DNA of 38,267 nt from Oligoflexia bacterium (GTDB lineage: Bacteria; Bdellovibrionota; UBA1018; CAIPTA01): the NCBI GenBank assembly GCA_903867855.1, contig CAIPTA010000014.1, positions 1 to 38,267 of the forward strand, given 5' to 3'. Of the stretch, positions 17,551 to 26,910 are shown in pieces. The stretch's first letter is position 1; the number at the start of each line of letters is the position of its first letter. A program made the position numbers and the translations under genes. Below the pieces are notes generated by a model, which saw only the letters and a program-made list of their open reading frames with translations, was not told the origin of the DNA and ran no database searches.

Positions 17551-18819
17551 TCATTGTAGCGCTTCGTCTGCGCTAGCTACATCGATTTTTTGCTCATCGT
17601 GTTTTAATATCGCCGGAATTTTTTCGTATTTGGTGAGAAAGTCTTCCCGAGATTCCACCGGCACCCGCACCGTATAGCCAACCGGAATATAGCGCAGGCC
17701 AGTATACACAAGATCCGTGAGGGCGGGGTTCAGCTCCCGAAAATCTTCCGCTTTAATGCCCATATTTGAGACAAAATCCTTCTGATCGATAAAATCGGGC
17801 ATCACAAACTCATCAAACTCTAATTTTTTAGCACGCGCCGTATTTTGCAAAAAATAGTCAGCGTTCTTCGCCACATAAATCGCGCCCAAGAAGCTCGCGT
17901 AGTAATTTTCGGAGGCGAAACCAAAGCTCTTGCCATCATAGTGGCGGATGATCGAGGCAATCGAGCGCGTGCCCACCACTCGCGTGGCATTGGCAATTCC
18001 GTTAGCACCGTGATTATAGGCGGTGATGGCGAGCGGCCAATCTTTTAGGAAATCGAAGTTTTGCTTCATCAACCGAGCGGCTGCCTCTGCGGCTCGCATG
18101 GGATCATTGCGCTCATCCACTACCTCATCCACGCGCAAAAAAAGTTTTCCGGTATACGGCATAAACTGCCACATGCCTGCAGCACCAACCGTTGATCTAA
18201 CCACAGAATGAAAACCAGATTCCACAAAAGGCAAATAGGCCAAATCAGCGGGCAAACCAAAGTTTTCAAAAACCTTCAGCATGCGGGGAAGGTAGCGGCC
18301 GGAAATAAAGAGTGACTCTGCAAAGGTATCCTTCAAGCCAGATTGTCCATGCACATGCTTTGGATCTGCTGCTTCTGCGAATTTTTCCGGCGCATGAATT
18401 TTCGCGTAGAGCTGATAGACTTCAAATTCTTCTTTTGGCAATTTTTCTGGCTTCAAGGCGCCACTCTCCAAGCGCTGCTGCTTCGACGCCAAATTGTTCA
18501 AAATGTGGATATAATGCCGCTTAATTTTTAGAAAGCTATGTGGATTCTTTTCCGTATCAATAACCGTGTAAACAATCTCGGGATATTTATCGTTATGGAC
18601 CACTGTTTTCTTGGAATCATATAGCGTGTAGATATTCACCCAGAATCGTACGCGCGGCAGCAGCTCCTCTTCCATGGGAAACTCAGCAGGAAACTCCATG
18701 GGCGGCAATGCCTTAGTAACAAGGGCCTCTTCTGCGTGGACAAGTGGCAGAATAAAGATGGCGGCAAGAAAAGTACTTAGCTTTACTAAAGTTTCAATCT
18801 TTGCATTAACTCGACACAT
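17551..18819 (-). CDS. Periplasmic lytic transglycosylase, MltD/SLT type
   Basis: 422 residues with a Sec signal peptide ending about VHA-EEA (residue 29). The SLT domain starts near residue 190: FGLPADLAYLPFVESGFHS contains the catalytic glutamate (in ESG), and GAAGMWQFMP, AYNHGANG and YYASFLGAIYVA follow in the family order. The C-terminal 70 residues (MGIKAEDFRELNPAL...IPVGYTVRVP) look like a degenerate LysM peptidoglycan-binding repeat. Such enzymes cut the MurNAc-GlcNAc bond with formation of anhydro-MurNAc. The gene overlaps the end of dacB by 34 bases and runs directly into rsmH, so a cell-wall hydrolase is co-transcribed with the division cluster. Confidence 0.9.
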   Translation of the reverse strand: MCRVNAKIETLVKLSTFLAAIFILPLVHAEEALVTKALPPMEFPAEFPMEEELLPRVRFWVNIYTLYDSKKTVVHNDKYPEIVYTVIDTEKNPHSFLKIKRHYIHILNNLASKQQRLESGALKPEKLPKEEFEVYQLYAKIHAPEKFAEAADPKHVHGQSGLKDTFAESLFISGRYLPRMLKVFENFGLPADLAYLPFVESGFHSVVRSTVGAAGMWQFMPYTGKLFLRVDEVVDERNDPMRAAEAAARLMKQNFDFLKDWPLAITAYNHGANGIANATRVVGTRSIASIIRHYDGKSFGFASENYYASFLGAIYVAKNADYFLQNTARAKKLEFDEFVMPDFIDQKDFVSNMGIKAEDFRELNPALTDLVYTGLRYIPVGYTVRVPVESREDFLTKYEKIPAILKHDEQKIDVASADEALQ

Positions 18820-20255
18820 TTATCTTCCCATTCTCGCATACCAGCCAGGAGGGATCCGTTGCCGCGTTCGTCGTTTTGTAAAACAGAAAAGACCAATGTT
18901 TCTCCACCTGCGGTAGTAGTGACTCCAACTAGAGCCGTTACCGCACGTTTCGCCCAGAGTGTGCCGGATTTCGCGCGCACATTTTCTGGTACAAAGTCTG
19001 CATCATGATTTTTAAAACGATTCTTTAGGGTTCCGGTTTTCCCGCCAATTGGCAAGGTACTTACTAGATCGGCAAATGCGGGAAAATCTCGATAGGCATT
19101 TTGCAAATTATCGACAAAACATTTCGAGCTCACTCCATTATTTTCCGTGAGCCCCGATCCGTTATCAAAGCTTGCGTTACGACAGCTGTCTGTTTGTTTT
19201 ACATAGTCTAGAATCGTCTGTCGCGACTTTGAGATCGCTGCAGGTGCGCCATTCACAGCGGCTCCCAGCCCATGATAAATTTCTTCCGCCATAAAATTAT
19301 TGCTAAAGGAATTATAAAGGCGCGCCAATTCTAAAAGAGAAAGGCTCTGCTGACTTACTAACAGTGTATTGGGGATATCTTCTGGCTTAAACGAAACGCC
19401 TACAAAATCTTTGGCTATTTGCATTCCGTTGGCACGCAAAAGTGCAGCAAAAACATCAGCCACATAGGGTGCGGGATTTGTAACCGTTGCATACACCACG
19501 GAAGGAACGGCATCTCGCCCCACGCTTCCCTCTAACTCAAAAGTTTCTTGGGTGGCTGTGTGCCCAATAGAACGTATCGAAATGGAATTTCTCCCGCCAG
19601 ACACACTCCTCAATTTATTCACCAGAACGATATACGCGTTATTCGTGGGCCCCACCTCCACATTTGGTTTTGCTCCCGTTTTCGCGGGGGTAACGTGCAC
19701 CTCTACACTATTAAAATTAAGACTCGTGGCACTCACTACCGCAGCAAATGGCTGAGTGGTATCCTCCCACTCTAGGAGACCGCGATAGTCCTCCGAAAAG
19801 GCAGAGTTATTCACCTTAATGCCACCGGTAATGTGCTTAATTCCAAAGCGCGCCACATCTTTGGCGAGCAACCAGATCCGCTCACTCACTAAAAAAGGAT
19901 CCCCGTTGCCCTGTAAAACTAAATTCCCCTGCAAGGTATCGCCCTTAATCACTCCATCCACATATACATTCGTAGCGAAGCTAAATTGCTCGCCCATCTT
20001 GGCAAAAGCCGCCTGGGTGGTGAGTAATTTCATCGATGATGCCGTGTTCAGCTGCTTATTTTCATTCGCAGCGAAGAGGATTTGATTACGCCCCAAGACT
20101 TGTACATCGATGGAAACTGTATTTTTACTGCTTAAGCGCGCCATCTGTGCCTGCATTTTTGCCTGAAACTCAGGAAGACTTAAGGTATCGCCCCAAGCCA
20201 GCATAGGAAAAATCGATAGAGCAAAAATAGCAAAAACAGGGGTAGATCTATTCAC
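18786..20255 (-). CDS. dacB: D-alanyl-D-alanine carboxypeptidase/endopeptidase DacB (PBP4, S13 family)
   Basis: 489 residues. A signal peptide (NRSTPVFAIFALSIFPMLAWG) precedes a low-molecular-weight class C penicillin-binding protein. Active-site motifs are SxxK (SSMK, residues 73-76), SNN in YNSFSNNFMAEEI, and KTG in GGKTGTLKNRF. The long segment between the first two motifs is the PBP4 insertion. These enzymes trim terminal D-Ala and cut DAP-D-Ala cross-links in the periplasm. I choose GTG 20255 because GGAGG stands four bases before it; the ATG at 20270 overlaps that Shine-Dalgarno and would add MHGGA. It is the first gene of the minus-strand operon that continues into the dcw genes. Confidence 0.92.
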   Translation of the reverse strand: MNRSTPVFAIFALSIFPMLAWGDTLSLPEFQAKMQAQMARLSSKNTVSIDVQVLGRNQILFAANENKQLNTASSMKLLTTQAAFAKMGEQFSFATNVYVDGVIKGDTLQGNLVLQGNGDPFLVSERIWLLAKDVARFGIKHITGGIKVNNSAFSEDYRGLLEWEDTTQPFAAVVSATSLNFNSVEVHVTPAKTGAKPNVEVGPTNNAYIVLVNKLRSVSGGRNSISIRSIGHTATQETFELEGSVGRDAVPSVVYATVTNPAPYVADVFAALLRANGMQIAKDFVGVSFKPEDIPNTLLVSQQSLSLLELARLYNSFSNNFMAEEIYHGLGAAVNGAPAAISKSRQTILDYVKQTDSCRNASFDNGSGLTENNGVSSKCFVDNLQNAYRDFPAFADLVSTLPIGGKTGTLKNRFKNHDADFVPENVRAKSGTLWAKRAVTALVGVTTTAGGETLVFSVLQNDERGNGSLLAGMREWEDKCVELMQRLKL

Positions 20256-20302
20256 AGCGCCTCCATGCATAGTAGCATAGCGAAAAAGCAGCAGGTGGTC
20301 TC
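20256..20302. promoter_or_regulatory. Divergent control region between dacB operon and oppA-like operon
   Basis: These 47 bases are the only non-coding DNA between two operons that run apart, so promoters for both are expected here or just inside the first codons. It contains the dacB Shine-Dalgarno (GGAGG on the minus strand) and that of the plus-strand gene (AGGTGG). A TATGCT on the minus strand is a possible -10 box for the dcw operon. No good -35 element was found, so the exact promoters stay open. Confidence 0.3.
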
Positions 20303-21829
20303 TTGAAGAAATGGGTATTGGTCAGTTTCCTAGCTTGTCAGTTCGTTGCATGTGCAAGGCGCAGCCTCTCGCCCGCGGATACCATCACCACTGCCATTAG
20401 CGCACCCATTCAAAGTTTGCATCCGCTCTACACCACCGATGCAGATGGCCAACACATAAATGAGCTAGTGCACTCCTCCCTGATTCGTCATGGCGCCGAT
20501 TTGCTACCGAAGCCCTATCTCGCAGAAAGCTTTAAGATCATCAACGACACCACCGTTGAACTGAAACTTCGAGAGGGCTGCAAATTTTCCAACGGTAGAG
20601 CGCTTACTCTGGATGATGTGGAAGCATCGGTTGCTTTTTACTCTAGCCCCAAACTGAAATCCTCTGTTTCGCAAACTTTTCGACACGTGAATCGCTTCGA
20701 AAAATTACCAAATCTTCGCTTTCGCCTCCATACGGATAAGGTTACTCCCTCCCTCCTTTCGGATCTCGCTCTATTGAAAATTCTTCCCGCAGAAGCCATG
20801 AAGGAAGAGGGAGCCAATGTATTACCGGGAATTGGTCCCTACAAAGTTACCGCATTTGGCCCCTCGGAAATTCGCCTGGAAAAAGCGGAGAGTGGCTGCC
20901 TACCCTCCGGCAATGTGGACAAAATTGTGGTGAAAGTGGTTCGAGATGATCTATCTCGCTACTTGAAATTGGTGCGGGGAGAATTGGATGCTGTTTATAA
21001 TGAGATGGACTATCGCAAAATCCTGAAGATTGAAAAATCGCCAGAGCTTGGCCTTCGCGTTGCGATGCTGCCAGGAATTGGGTTCAATTATATTGGTCTC
21101 AATATAACGAATCCCAAGCTTGCCGATATTCGGGTGCGCAGAGCGCTTGCGCTAGCCCTAGATATTCCATCCATCATCCGCTATAAAAGCGCGGGCCAAA
21201 CCACTCAAGCCAGAAATCTACTTTCCGACACCAACTTCTACGCCAACCTACAAATCCCGAAAGTGGATCGCAATTTAAAAGAAGCCAAGCGACTCCTAGA
21301 TGAGGCGGGCTATTTTAACGGCGAGAACAAGAAGCCGAAACTCAATCTCACCTTCAAAACCACCACAAATGATATCGCGATCGAAAATGCAAAAGTGATT
21401 ATTTCTCAGCTCGAAGAAGCTGGAATTTCTGTAGAGAATCGAGCCTACGAGTGGGGAATTTTCTATAGCGATGTGAAAAAGCACAATGTGGAAATGTATT
21501 TACTCCGCTGGGTTGGCATCACAGAGCCAGGCATTTATTTTGATATCTTTCATTCTGGAGAGAGATCTCGTAATAACCGCTCGGGCTATAGTAATCCGGA
21601 AATGGACAAATACTTAGAGGTGGGTCAAGGCACTATCGATCCCTTTAAAAGAAAATTGGCCTTCGCGAAAGTGCAGGAGCTTGTGGCGAGAGATTTGCCA
21701 CTCATTGGTCTTTGGTATCCAGAAAATTCCTTTGTGTATAGAAAAGAAATCTCTGATGTAAATCTAGAAACAAATGGTAGTTGGCTAAGTTTCTTAAGCA
21801 TGAAAAAATCCGCCGGAGAGAATCGATGA
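20303..21829 (+). CDS. ABC transporter substrate-binding lipoprotein, oligopeptide (SBP family 5)
   Basis: 508 residues. The N-terminus is a lipoprotein-type signal with cysteines in SFLACQFVACARRS; the exact lipidated Cys is unclear because both candidates have Phe at -3. The mature part has family-5 features: SLHPLYTTDADGQHINELVHSSL near the start, LREGCKFSNGRALTLDDV and ADIRVRRALALALD. The segment RNNRSGYSNPEMDKYLEVG is near the C-terminus. Such proteins bind peptides, nickel or other solutes for an ABC importer. No permease or ATPase genes are near, so it either joins a distant transporter or acts alone. The start is TTG 20303 with AGGTGG five bases upstream. It overlaps rsmE as ATGA. Confidence 0.88.
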   Translation: MKKWVLVSFLACQFVACARRSLSPADTITTAISAPIQSLHPLYTTDADGQHINELVHSSLIRHGADLLPKPYLAESFKIINDTTVELKLREGCKFSNGRALTLDDVEASVAFYSSPKLKSSVSQTFRHVNRFEKLPNLRFRLHTDKVTPSLLSDLALLKILPAEAMKEEGANVLPGIGPYKVTAFGPSEIRLEKAESGCLPSGNVDKIVVKVVRDDLSRYLKLVRGELDAVYNEMDYRKILKIEKSPELGLRVAMLPGIGFNYIGLNITNPKLADIRVRRALALALDIPSIIRYKSAGQTTQARNLLSDTNFYANLQIPKVDRNLKEAKRLLDEAGYFNGENKKPKLNLTFKTTTNDIAIENAKVIISQLEEAGISVENRAYEWGIFYSDVKKHNVEMYLLRWVGITEPGIYFDIFHSGERSRNNRSGYSNPEMDKYLEVGQGTIDPFKRKLAFAKVQELVARDLPLIGLWYPENSFVYRKEISDVNLETNGSWLSFLSMKKSAGENR

Positions 21830-22584
21830 GTCGTCGCTTTTTTTTAGATAGCAGCCCTCCCCCCACCGGCCAGTTCTCCCTTTCGCAAGTAGAGGCTCCC
21901 GATGAAATTCATCACCTCACCCGAGTGCTCCGATTGGGCGCCGGGGATACACTAATTTTCGTGAATGGGCGCGGCCTTGAAACAGAAGCGCGCATCCTTC
22001 AGGCGGATAAGAGCAGCTTGCAACTGGAAATTATCACGCAGACCCAAACCGAGCAGGCAAAGCCACGAATTCATCTCTGCCAAGCTGCGCTGAAGGGTGC
22101 GAAAATGGATTGGCTTATTGAAAAGCTAACGGAACTTGGAGTAAGTGAACTGCACCTGCTCACCACAGAGTTTAGCGTGCGTCAGGAAGAAAACTCTCGC
22201 CTTGATCGCTGGGATCGAATTGTAAAATCTGCGATGAAGCAATCCGAAAATCCGCAGTGGCTTAAGATTCACGCGCCGAGATCCTTAAAAGAATTCTTCG
22301 CTAGCGATACATATTCCCAAGCCCCCAAAATCCTACTCCATCCGGAAACGAATTCCCCTTCTCTTTTAAAATGCCTGCAAAGCGTTTTAGAAAAAAATTT
22401 GAGCCTAGAAGCGCTTTTTATTTTTCTCGGCCCGGAGGGTGGTTTTTCGGATTCAGAGGCAAAATTCTTGAAAGATCAGGGGCTTTATAGTGCCAATCTC
22501 GGAAAAACGATTCTCCGCGGCGAAACGGCCGGAATCGCCGCCGCCGTCACCACCACGCAAGCGATTGCTTTTTGGGCTCACTGA
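21826..22584 (+). CDS. rsmE: 16S rRNA m3U1498 methyltransferase RsmE
   Basis: 252 residues, a SPOUT-class (trefoil knot) methyltransferase that modifies U1498 of 16S rRNA. The N-terminal PUA-like part contains HHLTRVLRLGAGDTLIFVNGRG. The C-terminal knot has LIEKLTELGVSELHLL, GPEGGFSDSEAKFL and LGKTILRGETA, all standard. I chose ATG 21826, which overlaps the upstream stop as ATGA and has GGAGAG five bases before it, rather than the in-frame ATG 45 bases earlier inside the upstream gene. Confidence 0.95.
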   Translation: MSRRFFLDSSPPPTGQFSLSQVEAPDEIHHLTRVLRLGAGDTLIFVNGRGLETEARILQADKSSLQLEIITQTQTEQAKPRIHLCQAALKGAKMDWLIEKLTELGVSELHLLTTEFSVRQEENSRLDRWDRIVKSAMKQSENPQWLKIHAPRSLKEFFASDTYSQAPKILLHPETNSPSLLKCLQSVLEKNLSLEALFIFLGPEGGFSDSEAKFLKDQGLYSANLGKTILRGETAGIAAAVTTTQAIAFWAH

Positions 22585-22597
22585 GTTATAAAGAAGT

Positions 22598-23272
22598 ATG
22601 CAGCAACAGTTTCACGATTTTAGCGAGCTCGATGAGCTAACCGAAGAAAATCTCGATTTTTCGGCTCTCAGTGATGGCCTCGGCTTTCATAAAGACAGCA
22701 AAAAACGCACAGACACTGCAGCCACTCAACTTGGCACAGGTGCTACCCTGGCCGGACCAATTCGTGTTTCGCCTGCAATTACAGCTCCTGTAAAAAAAGT
22801 GGTCACTGCTACGCCAAGCGCCCAAGCACGGCCCGAAAAAGCGCCTTGGCTTCGTCCCGCTGCGAATCCGGCCCTTCGCTCTGCTGCCTTTATAACTGAT
22901 TTATTTTTTGTAACCACTCCGATGGCGATCGCTTGCCGCTACCTTTTCACGAAACAAGAATTTATTTCACTTCTCCATACGGATAGAAAAAGTTTTGTAT
23001 CGCTTTATCTCGCCATTTTAGCTGTCTACTTTCTCCTTTCTGAAAGTTTTGGCGGACAATCCCTCGGTAAGATCCTCTGGAATCTACAAATCGTGGAAGA
23101 CGATAAATATGAAAAGCCGATTGGCTTTACCGTAGCACTGGTTCGCTTACTCGCACTTACTCTAGGTGCGCTTCCTATCGGGCTTGGCCTTTTCACCAGC
23201 TTCCAAGATTCAAAGCTCCGCGCGTGGCACGATAAAGTAACTCGTTCCATCGTTCGCAGCAAAAACGGCTAA
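22598..23272 (+). CDS. RDD-family membrane protein
   Basis: 224 residues. The first 85 or so residues are cytoplasmic-looking, acidic at first ([18 protein letters not shown]) and then rich in Ala, Pro and Thr, so probably disordered. Three hydrophobic segments follow, at roughly 90-115, 130-150 and 175-200. The RDD domain is marked by the Arg-Asp pair in [12 protein letters not shown], by [14 protein letters not shown], and by the end motif [10 protein letters not shown]. The family's biochemical role is poorly defined; some members are linked with sodium/proton exchange. It is 13 bases after rsmE in the same operon. Confidence 0.85.
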   Translation: MQQQFHDFSELDELTEENLDFSALSDGLGFHKDSKKRTDTAATQLGTGATLAGPIRVSPAITAPVKKVVTATPSAQARPEKAPWLRPAANPALRSAAFITDLFFVTTPMAIACRYLFTKQEFISLLHTDRKSFVSLYLAILAVYFLLSESFGGQSLGKILWNLQIVEDDKYEKPIGFTVALVRLLALTLGALPIGLGLFTSFQDSKLRAWHDKVTRSIVRSKNG

Positions 23273-23273
23273 G

Positions 23274-23765
23274 ATGTCCACCAAATTTTCCCCCACAAAC
23301 GCCAAGATTCTCTCTCCCAAGAGCGCGGCGAAATGGATTAAGTCTAAACAGAAAAAAGGCGAAGCCGTGGTTTTCACCAATGGCTGCTTTGATTTGCTTC
23401 ATGCCGGACACATCACCTACCTCGAAGAAGCTCGACGCCAAGGCGCGGCCCTGATTGTAGCGCTAAACGGAGATGCCTCCGTGAAAAGACTCAAAGGCCC
23501 AACTCGCCCGCTCAACACATTGAAAGATCGCGCCCGCGTGATCGCAGGCCTTGCCTGCGTGGATGCTGTGACCTGGTTTCATACCGAGACTCCGGCGAGC
23601 GTGATCAAGTTATTGCTCCCAAAAGTTTTAGTAAAAGGTGGCGACTGGTCCATCGATAAAATCGTGGGAGCAGATACGGTGATAAAAAACGGCGGCACCG
23701 TGAAATCTCTCTCTTTCGTGCGCGGCAAGAGCACCACCAAAATTATTGAGAAAGCGAGAGAGTGA
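23274..23765 (+). CDS. hldE: D-glycero-beta-D-manno-heptose 1-phosphate adenylyltransferase
   Basis: 163 residues, matching the C-terminal nucleotidyltransferase half of E. coli HldE (RfaE2) as a stand-alone protein. The nucleotide-binding segment [17 protein letters not shown] holds the HxGH motif. Other conserved parts are [33 protein letters not shown] and [11 protein letters not shown]. It makes ADP-heptose for the inner core of lipopolysaccharide, supporting a Gram-negative outer membrane. The kinase half (RfaE1) is not in the window. It overlaps the next gene by a few bases. Confidence 0.93.
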   Translation: MSTKFSPTNAKILSPKSAAKWIKSKQKKGEAVVFTNGCFDLLHAGHITYLEEARRQGAALIVALNGDASVKRLKGPTRPLNTLKDRARVIAGLACVDAVTWFHTETPASVIKLLLPKVLVKGGDWSIDKIVGADTVIKNGGTVKSLSFVRGKSTTKIIEKARE

Positions 23766-24709
23766 TGACTCCTGCTCGCGCCAAAGAATTAAGTGATCGT
23801 CTTCTCGCGGGAGATCTCCGCGCCCTTGCTCGCCTTATCACCCTCGTAGAAAATCACGAGCCTGGTGTAGAGCTCGCCCTCGCCCGCATTTTTCCTCACA
23901 CAGGAAACGCTCACCTCATCGGCATCACTGGCCCCCCAGGCGCTGGCAAATCAACTCTCACCGATAAGCTCATTCAAGCGGCACGCAAAGAAGGAAAAAA
24001 AGTGGGCATTCTCTGCGTAGATCCATCTTCTCCCTTTAGTGGCGGCGCAATTCTCGGTGACCGTATTCGCATGCAAGAGCATGCAGCCGACTCAAAAGTT
24101 TTTATTCGCAGCATCGGCACTCGCGGTGGCCACGGCGGACTCTCCCGCTCCACCCAGGAAACCGCCATGCTCCTCGATGCGTTTGGCTTTGATCTCGTGA
24201 TTCTCGAAACCGCCGGAGTGGGACAAACCGAGCTCGGCATCCTCGAGGTGGCACAAACCATCATGGTGGTGCTCGTTCCCGAAAGTGGCGACGATATCCA
24301 AATGATGAAGGCGGGAATTTTAGAAATTGCTGATGTGCTCACAGTTAATAAATGTGATCGGCCAGCTTCAGACCATGTGGTGAAAGAGCTCCGCGCGATG
24401 CTGGAAATTGGTATGGGCGCTGATGGCACCTGGAGCATTCCCGTGTTGAAAACGATTGCCGAATCAGGCAGCGGTGTGGGTGAAGTGTTCATAGCGATTA
24501 AAGAGCATTATGCTTTCTTACAACGCTCCGGCACCCTGCAGCTCAAGAATCGCGGCTTTGCTCGCACCGCTGTGATGAATATCATTCGCGATGTGGCTTC
24601 TGAACGCGCCAGTGAAGCGCTCGCCACGAAATCAGGAATGGCTCTGCTAGATGATGTAGCCTCGCGGAAGCTAGATCCATTTAAGGCTGCGCAGAAATTG
24701 TTTCGTTAA
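23762..24709 (+). CDS. meaB: MeaB/ArgK-family G3E-type GTPase
   Basis: 315 residues. Members are GTPase chaperones that load and protect the B12 cofactor of methylmalonyl-CoA mutase. The P-loop [12 protein letters not shown], the [18 protein letters not shown] switch segment, the [10 protein letters not shown] Walker B/G3 region and the G4 motif NKCD are all intact. Two starts are possible: GTG 23762, which overlaps the hldE stop as GTGA, or ATG 23765. No mutase gene lies nearby, so the partner is presumed to be elsewhere. The stop codon overlaps that of the convergent aldo/keto reductase gene within TTAA. Confidence 0.93.
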   Translation: MMTPARAKELSDRLLAGDLRALARLITLVENHEPGVELALARIFPHTGNAHLIGITGPPGAGKSTLTDKLIQAARKEGKKVGILCVDPSSPFSGGAILGDRIRMQEHAADSKVFIRSIGTRGGHGGLSRSTQETAMLLDAFGFDLVILETAGVGQTELGILEVAQTIMVVLVPESGDDIQMMKAGILEIADVLTVNKCDRPASDHVVKELRAMLEIGMGADGTWSIPVLKTIAESGSGVGEVFIAIKEHYAFLQRSGTLQLKNRGFARTAVMNIIRDVASERASEALATKSGMALLDDVASRKLDPFKAAQKLFR

Positions 24710-25521
24710 ATAATCCCAATCTTCTCGATCAATTCGATCTCGCTGGAACTCAAATTCATCGCAAGCGCCTTTAAATCCTCTAGCATATGGGTCTTATCTT
24801 TTGTGCCCGTGAGTGGCAGCATTCCGATTTGTTGGGCGAAGGCAAAGATCACCTGGGAGCTTGTTGCCTGAAGACGATCTGCAATCATCAACAGTCTAGG
24901 ATGCTGCCAAAGTTCTCGGTTCGCCGTGAGCAAAGAGAATCCCTGGAAAACAACTCCCTGCTTTGAGCAATAGTCCCGGATCTCTTTTTCCCATGTATTC
25001 TTAGCGTAACAGCGAATCTGAGCGAACTTTGGTTTTTGTTTCGCTCCGTCACAAAGCGCACGAAGCTGAGCGAGATTCACATTGCTCACGCCCAGATGGC
25101 GGATTTTTCCTGTCGCCTGAATTTCCTCCATAGCACGCCATGCTTGCCAATCATCTTCACTCAAAGTGGGAACATTAAATTGAGAGGGGCCATGCAAAAT
25201 ATAGGAGTCTAAATAGTCGGTGTGAAGATGTTCCAAGGAACTCGCGAAAGACTGCTTCACCTGAGCCGTGATAGAAGCTTTTGGATCATAGGGCAGCCGC
25301 TCATCTTGACTCCGCTGAAACGTGAACTTGGTTTGCAAAAATAATTCCTCGCGAGGAATTCCCGATGTGTTCAGCGCGGCGCCAACACCCGCTTCAAAGT
25401 AGTGTTTTCGTTGATTGGCGGTATCAATGGCGCGAAAGCCCGCTTCTAAAGCATCCCGCACGCAGCGTTCGGTTTCGTTCTCTTTCCAGGCCGTGCCGTA
25501 GAGAAATTGGGGATTTTGCAT
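24706..25521 (-). CDS. Aldo/keto reductase
   Basis: 271 residues, a TIM-barrel NAD(P)H-dependent oxidoreductase. The catalytic tetrad can be placed: Asp in GFRAIDTANQ, Tyr in KHYFEAGVG, Lys in LQTKFT, and His in YILHGPS. The KHYxEAGVG form with a two-residue insertion after IDTA is known from a subgroup of reductases. GKIRHLGVSNVN is the usual family segment after strand 5. At the end, the cofactor loop is LTGTKDKTHMLEDL. The substrate cannot be predicted. It stands alone on the minus strand between two plus-strand operons. Confidence 0.92.
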   Translation of the reverse strand: MQNPQFLYGTAWKENETERCVRDALEAGFRAIDTANQRKHYFEAGVGAALNTSGIPREELFLQTKFTFQRSQDERLPYDPKASITAQVKQSFASSLEHLHTDYLDSYILHGPSQFNVPTLSEDDWQAWRAMEEIQATGKIRHLGVSNVNLAQLRALCDGAKQKPKFAQIRCYAKNTWEKEIRDYCSKQGVVFQGFSLLTANRELWQHPRLLMIADRLQATSSQVIFAFAQQIGMLPLTGTKDKTHMLEDLKALAMNLSSSEIELIEKIGII

Positions 25522-25638
25522 CCCTTATTATTAATGCGGCGCACGGAGATGGTCGAGATTTATTTTCCATTGAAATGAAGAAAATCCCAACTCGCCTGTA
25601 GTACTTGAGTAAGTTTAAAAAAATATACAGGAGATTCT

Positions 25639-26388
25639 ATGGAAAATTCGAAACGATTCTTTGTGATGGTGAGTGTTCTTATCGCGCTTGTCTTAGGTTT
25701 TATTTTGGGCAATCGACAAAATACAGAAAAACTAAAACAACCAGTGGTTGTTAGCTACTCTGTGCCAGCAGAACGCGCAGATGAAATTAAAAATCAGCTG
25801 AATAAGATTTTCTATCAAAACACCAATGAGCCACCGCTAGGTACTGCACAAGTTATTGGTGGAGGCACTCTACTCGTGCGCGCTCCAGAAGCTTTTCAAG
25901 CTGGGATCGGACAAATGATGAGTCAACTCAGCACGCTAACAGTGAAAGCTAGAATGTCGATTCACATTGACTATTGGCTGATCACAGGTGAAGAGAGCAA
26001 ACAATCGAATGGCGCAAGCTTCGGGCCACTATCCACAGTGCTAGGATCGATTGAGAAATATGACGGGGCTAGAAAATTTCGCGTGCTCGAACACCTCGCC
26101 TCTAACGCACTCGACGGAGAGAAATCACGAGTGAGAGGATCCATCGCAGACATGGAAAATATGGCGAGCCTATCGAATGAGCATATTTATCTTCAGTCTC
26201 GCGCAAACTCTGGCTTCGGCGAAGTGAACTCCAATACCCAAGTGAATTCTGGCGATTATATTGTGCTCGGAGAAAATTCCCTAAAGCCAAGTGATGTAAA
26301 GCTTCACGACGACAAAAAAATTTCCGGCTCCCAAGATGCGCATCCTACAAACGTTTACCATGTGCTCCACGTAGAAGCGTCGAAATAG
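25639..26388 (+). CDS. Membrane-anchored periplasmic protein with secretin-N-like domain, upstream of ECF sigma factor
   Basis: 249 residues, not recognised as a named family. One N-terminal membrane helix (FFVMVSVLIALVLGFILG) leaves the rest in the periplasm. Residues 35-100 resemble the short N1/N2 domains of secretins: VVVSYSVPAERADEIKNQLNKI, then a variable loop, then VIGGGTLLVRAPEAFQAGIGQMM, like the NxLIVRxxxE repeat. The next segment (ARMSIHIDYWLITGEES) looks like the strand that follows such domains. There is no secretin pore domain. GGAG precedes its ATG. It forms a tight operon with the sigma factor, so a role in sensing or regulating that factor is inferred from position only. Confidence 0.6.
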   Translation: MENSKRFFVMVSVLIALVLGFILGNRQNTEKLKQPVVVSYSVPAERADEIKNQLNKIFYQNTNEPPLGTAQVIGGGTLLVRAPEAFQAGIGQMMSQLSTLTVKARMSIHIDYWLITGEESKQSNGASFGPLSTVLGSIEKYDGARKFRVLEHLASNALDGEKSRVRGSIADMENMASLSNEHIYLQSRANSGFGEVNSNTQVNSGDYIVLGENSLKPSDVKLHDDKKISGSQDAHPTNVYHVLHVEASK

Positions 26389-26394
26389 GATTTC

Positions 26395-26910
26395 GTGAAA
26401 CTCACCCAGCAAGAGCTTGAAGCATTCTATCTCGAGTATGAATCGCCCCTGTATAACTTCGCTCTTCGCTGGGTATGGAATCGCGCGCTCGCCCAGGATC
26501 TGGTGCAAGATGCCTTCATGCGAATCTGGGAAAAACGCGAGGATATTGATCGCAGCACACTGAAAAGCCTGCTCTATAAAACGGTGCAAAATCTAGCCAT
26601 CAATGAATACCGAAAAATGCAGATTAGAAAATCAGTCCCGCTAATGGATTGGTTTTTAGTGGAAAGCCCCCAAATGGAGACTTCCTTCCTGGAACAAGAG
26701 AATCTGAAAGAATTGCAAGCGGCGCTAGACGCTCTTCCCGCCGACATCAAGAAAACACTCTTACTCTGTGAATTCTCCGATATGAACTATGAACAAGTTG
26801 CCTCTACGCTCGGTATTCCTGCAGGCACCGTGGCCTCCAGGAGAAATCGCGGTATCCAGCTTTTGCAAAAATTGATGAACAAAGAGAGAAATGAAAATGG
26901 AAAATTTTAG
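26395..26910 (+). CDS. ECF-type RNA polymerase sigma factor
   Basis: 171 residues, the size of an extracytoplasmic-function sigma-70 factor. Region 2 is recognisable (LYNFALRWVWNRALAQDLVQDAFMR, with the -10 binding part after it). Region 4 with its helix-turn-helix is in LPADIKKTLLLCEFSDMNYEQVASTLGIPAGTVASRRNRG; the linker is short and region 3 is absent. The start is GTG 26395 with AGGA four bases before. Six bases separate it from the upstream gene, and the next gene starts inside its end. ECF factors usually regulate their own operon; I cannot identify the promoter motif. Confidence 0.92.
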   Translation: MKLTQQELEAFYLEYESPLYNFALRWVWNRALAQDLVQDAFMRIWEKREDIDRSTLKSLLYKTVQNLAINEYRKMQIRKSVPLMDWFLVESPQMETSFLEQENLKELQAALDALPADIKKTLLLCEFSDMNYEQVASTLGIPAGTVASRRNRGIQLLQKLMNKERNENGKF

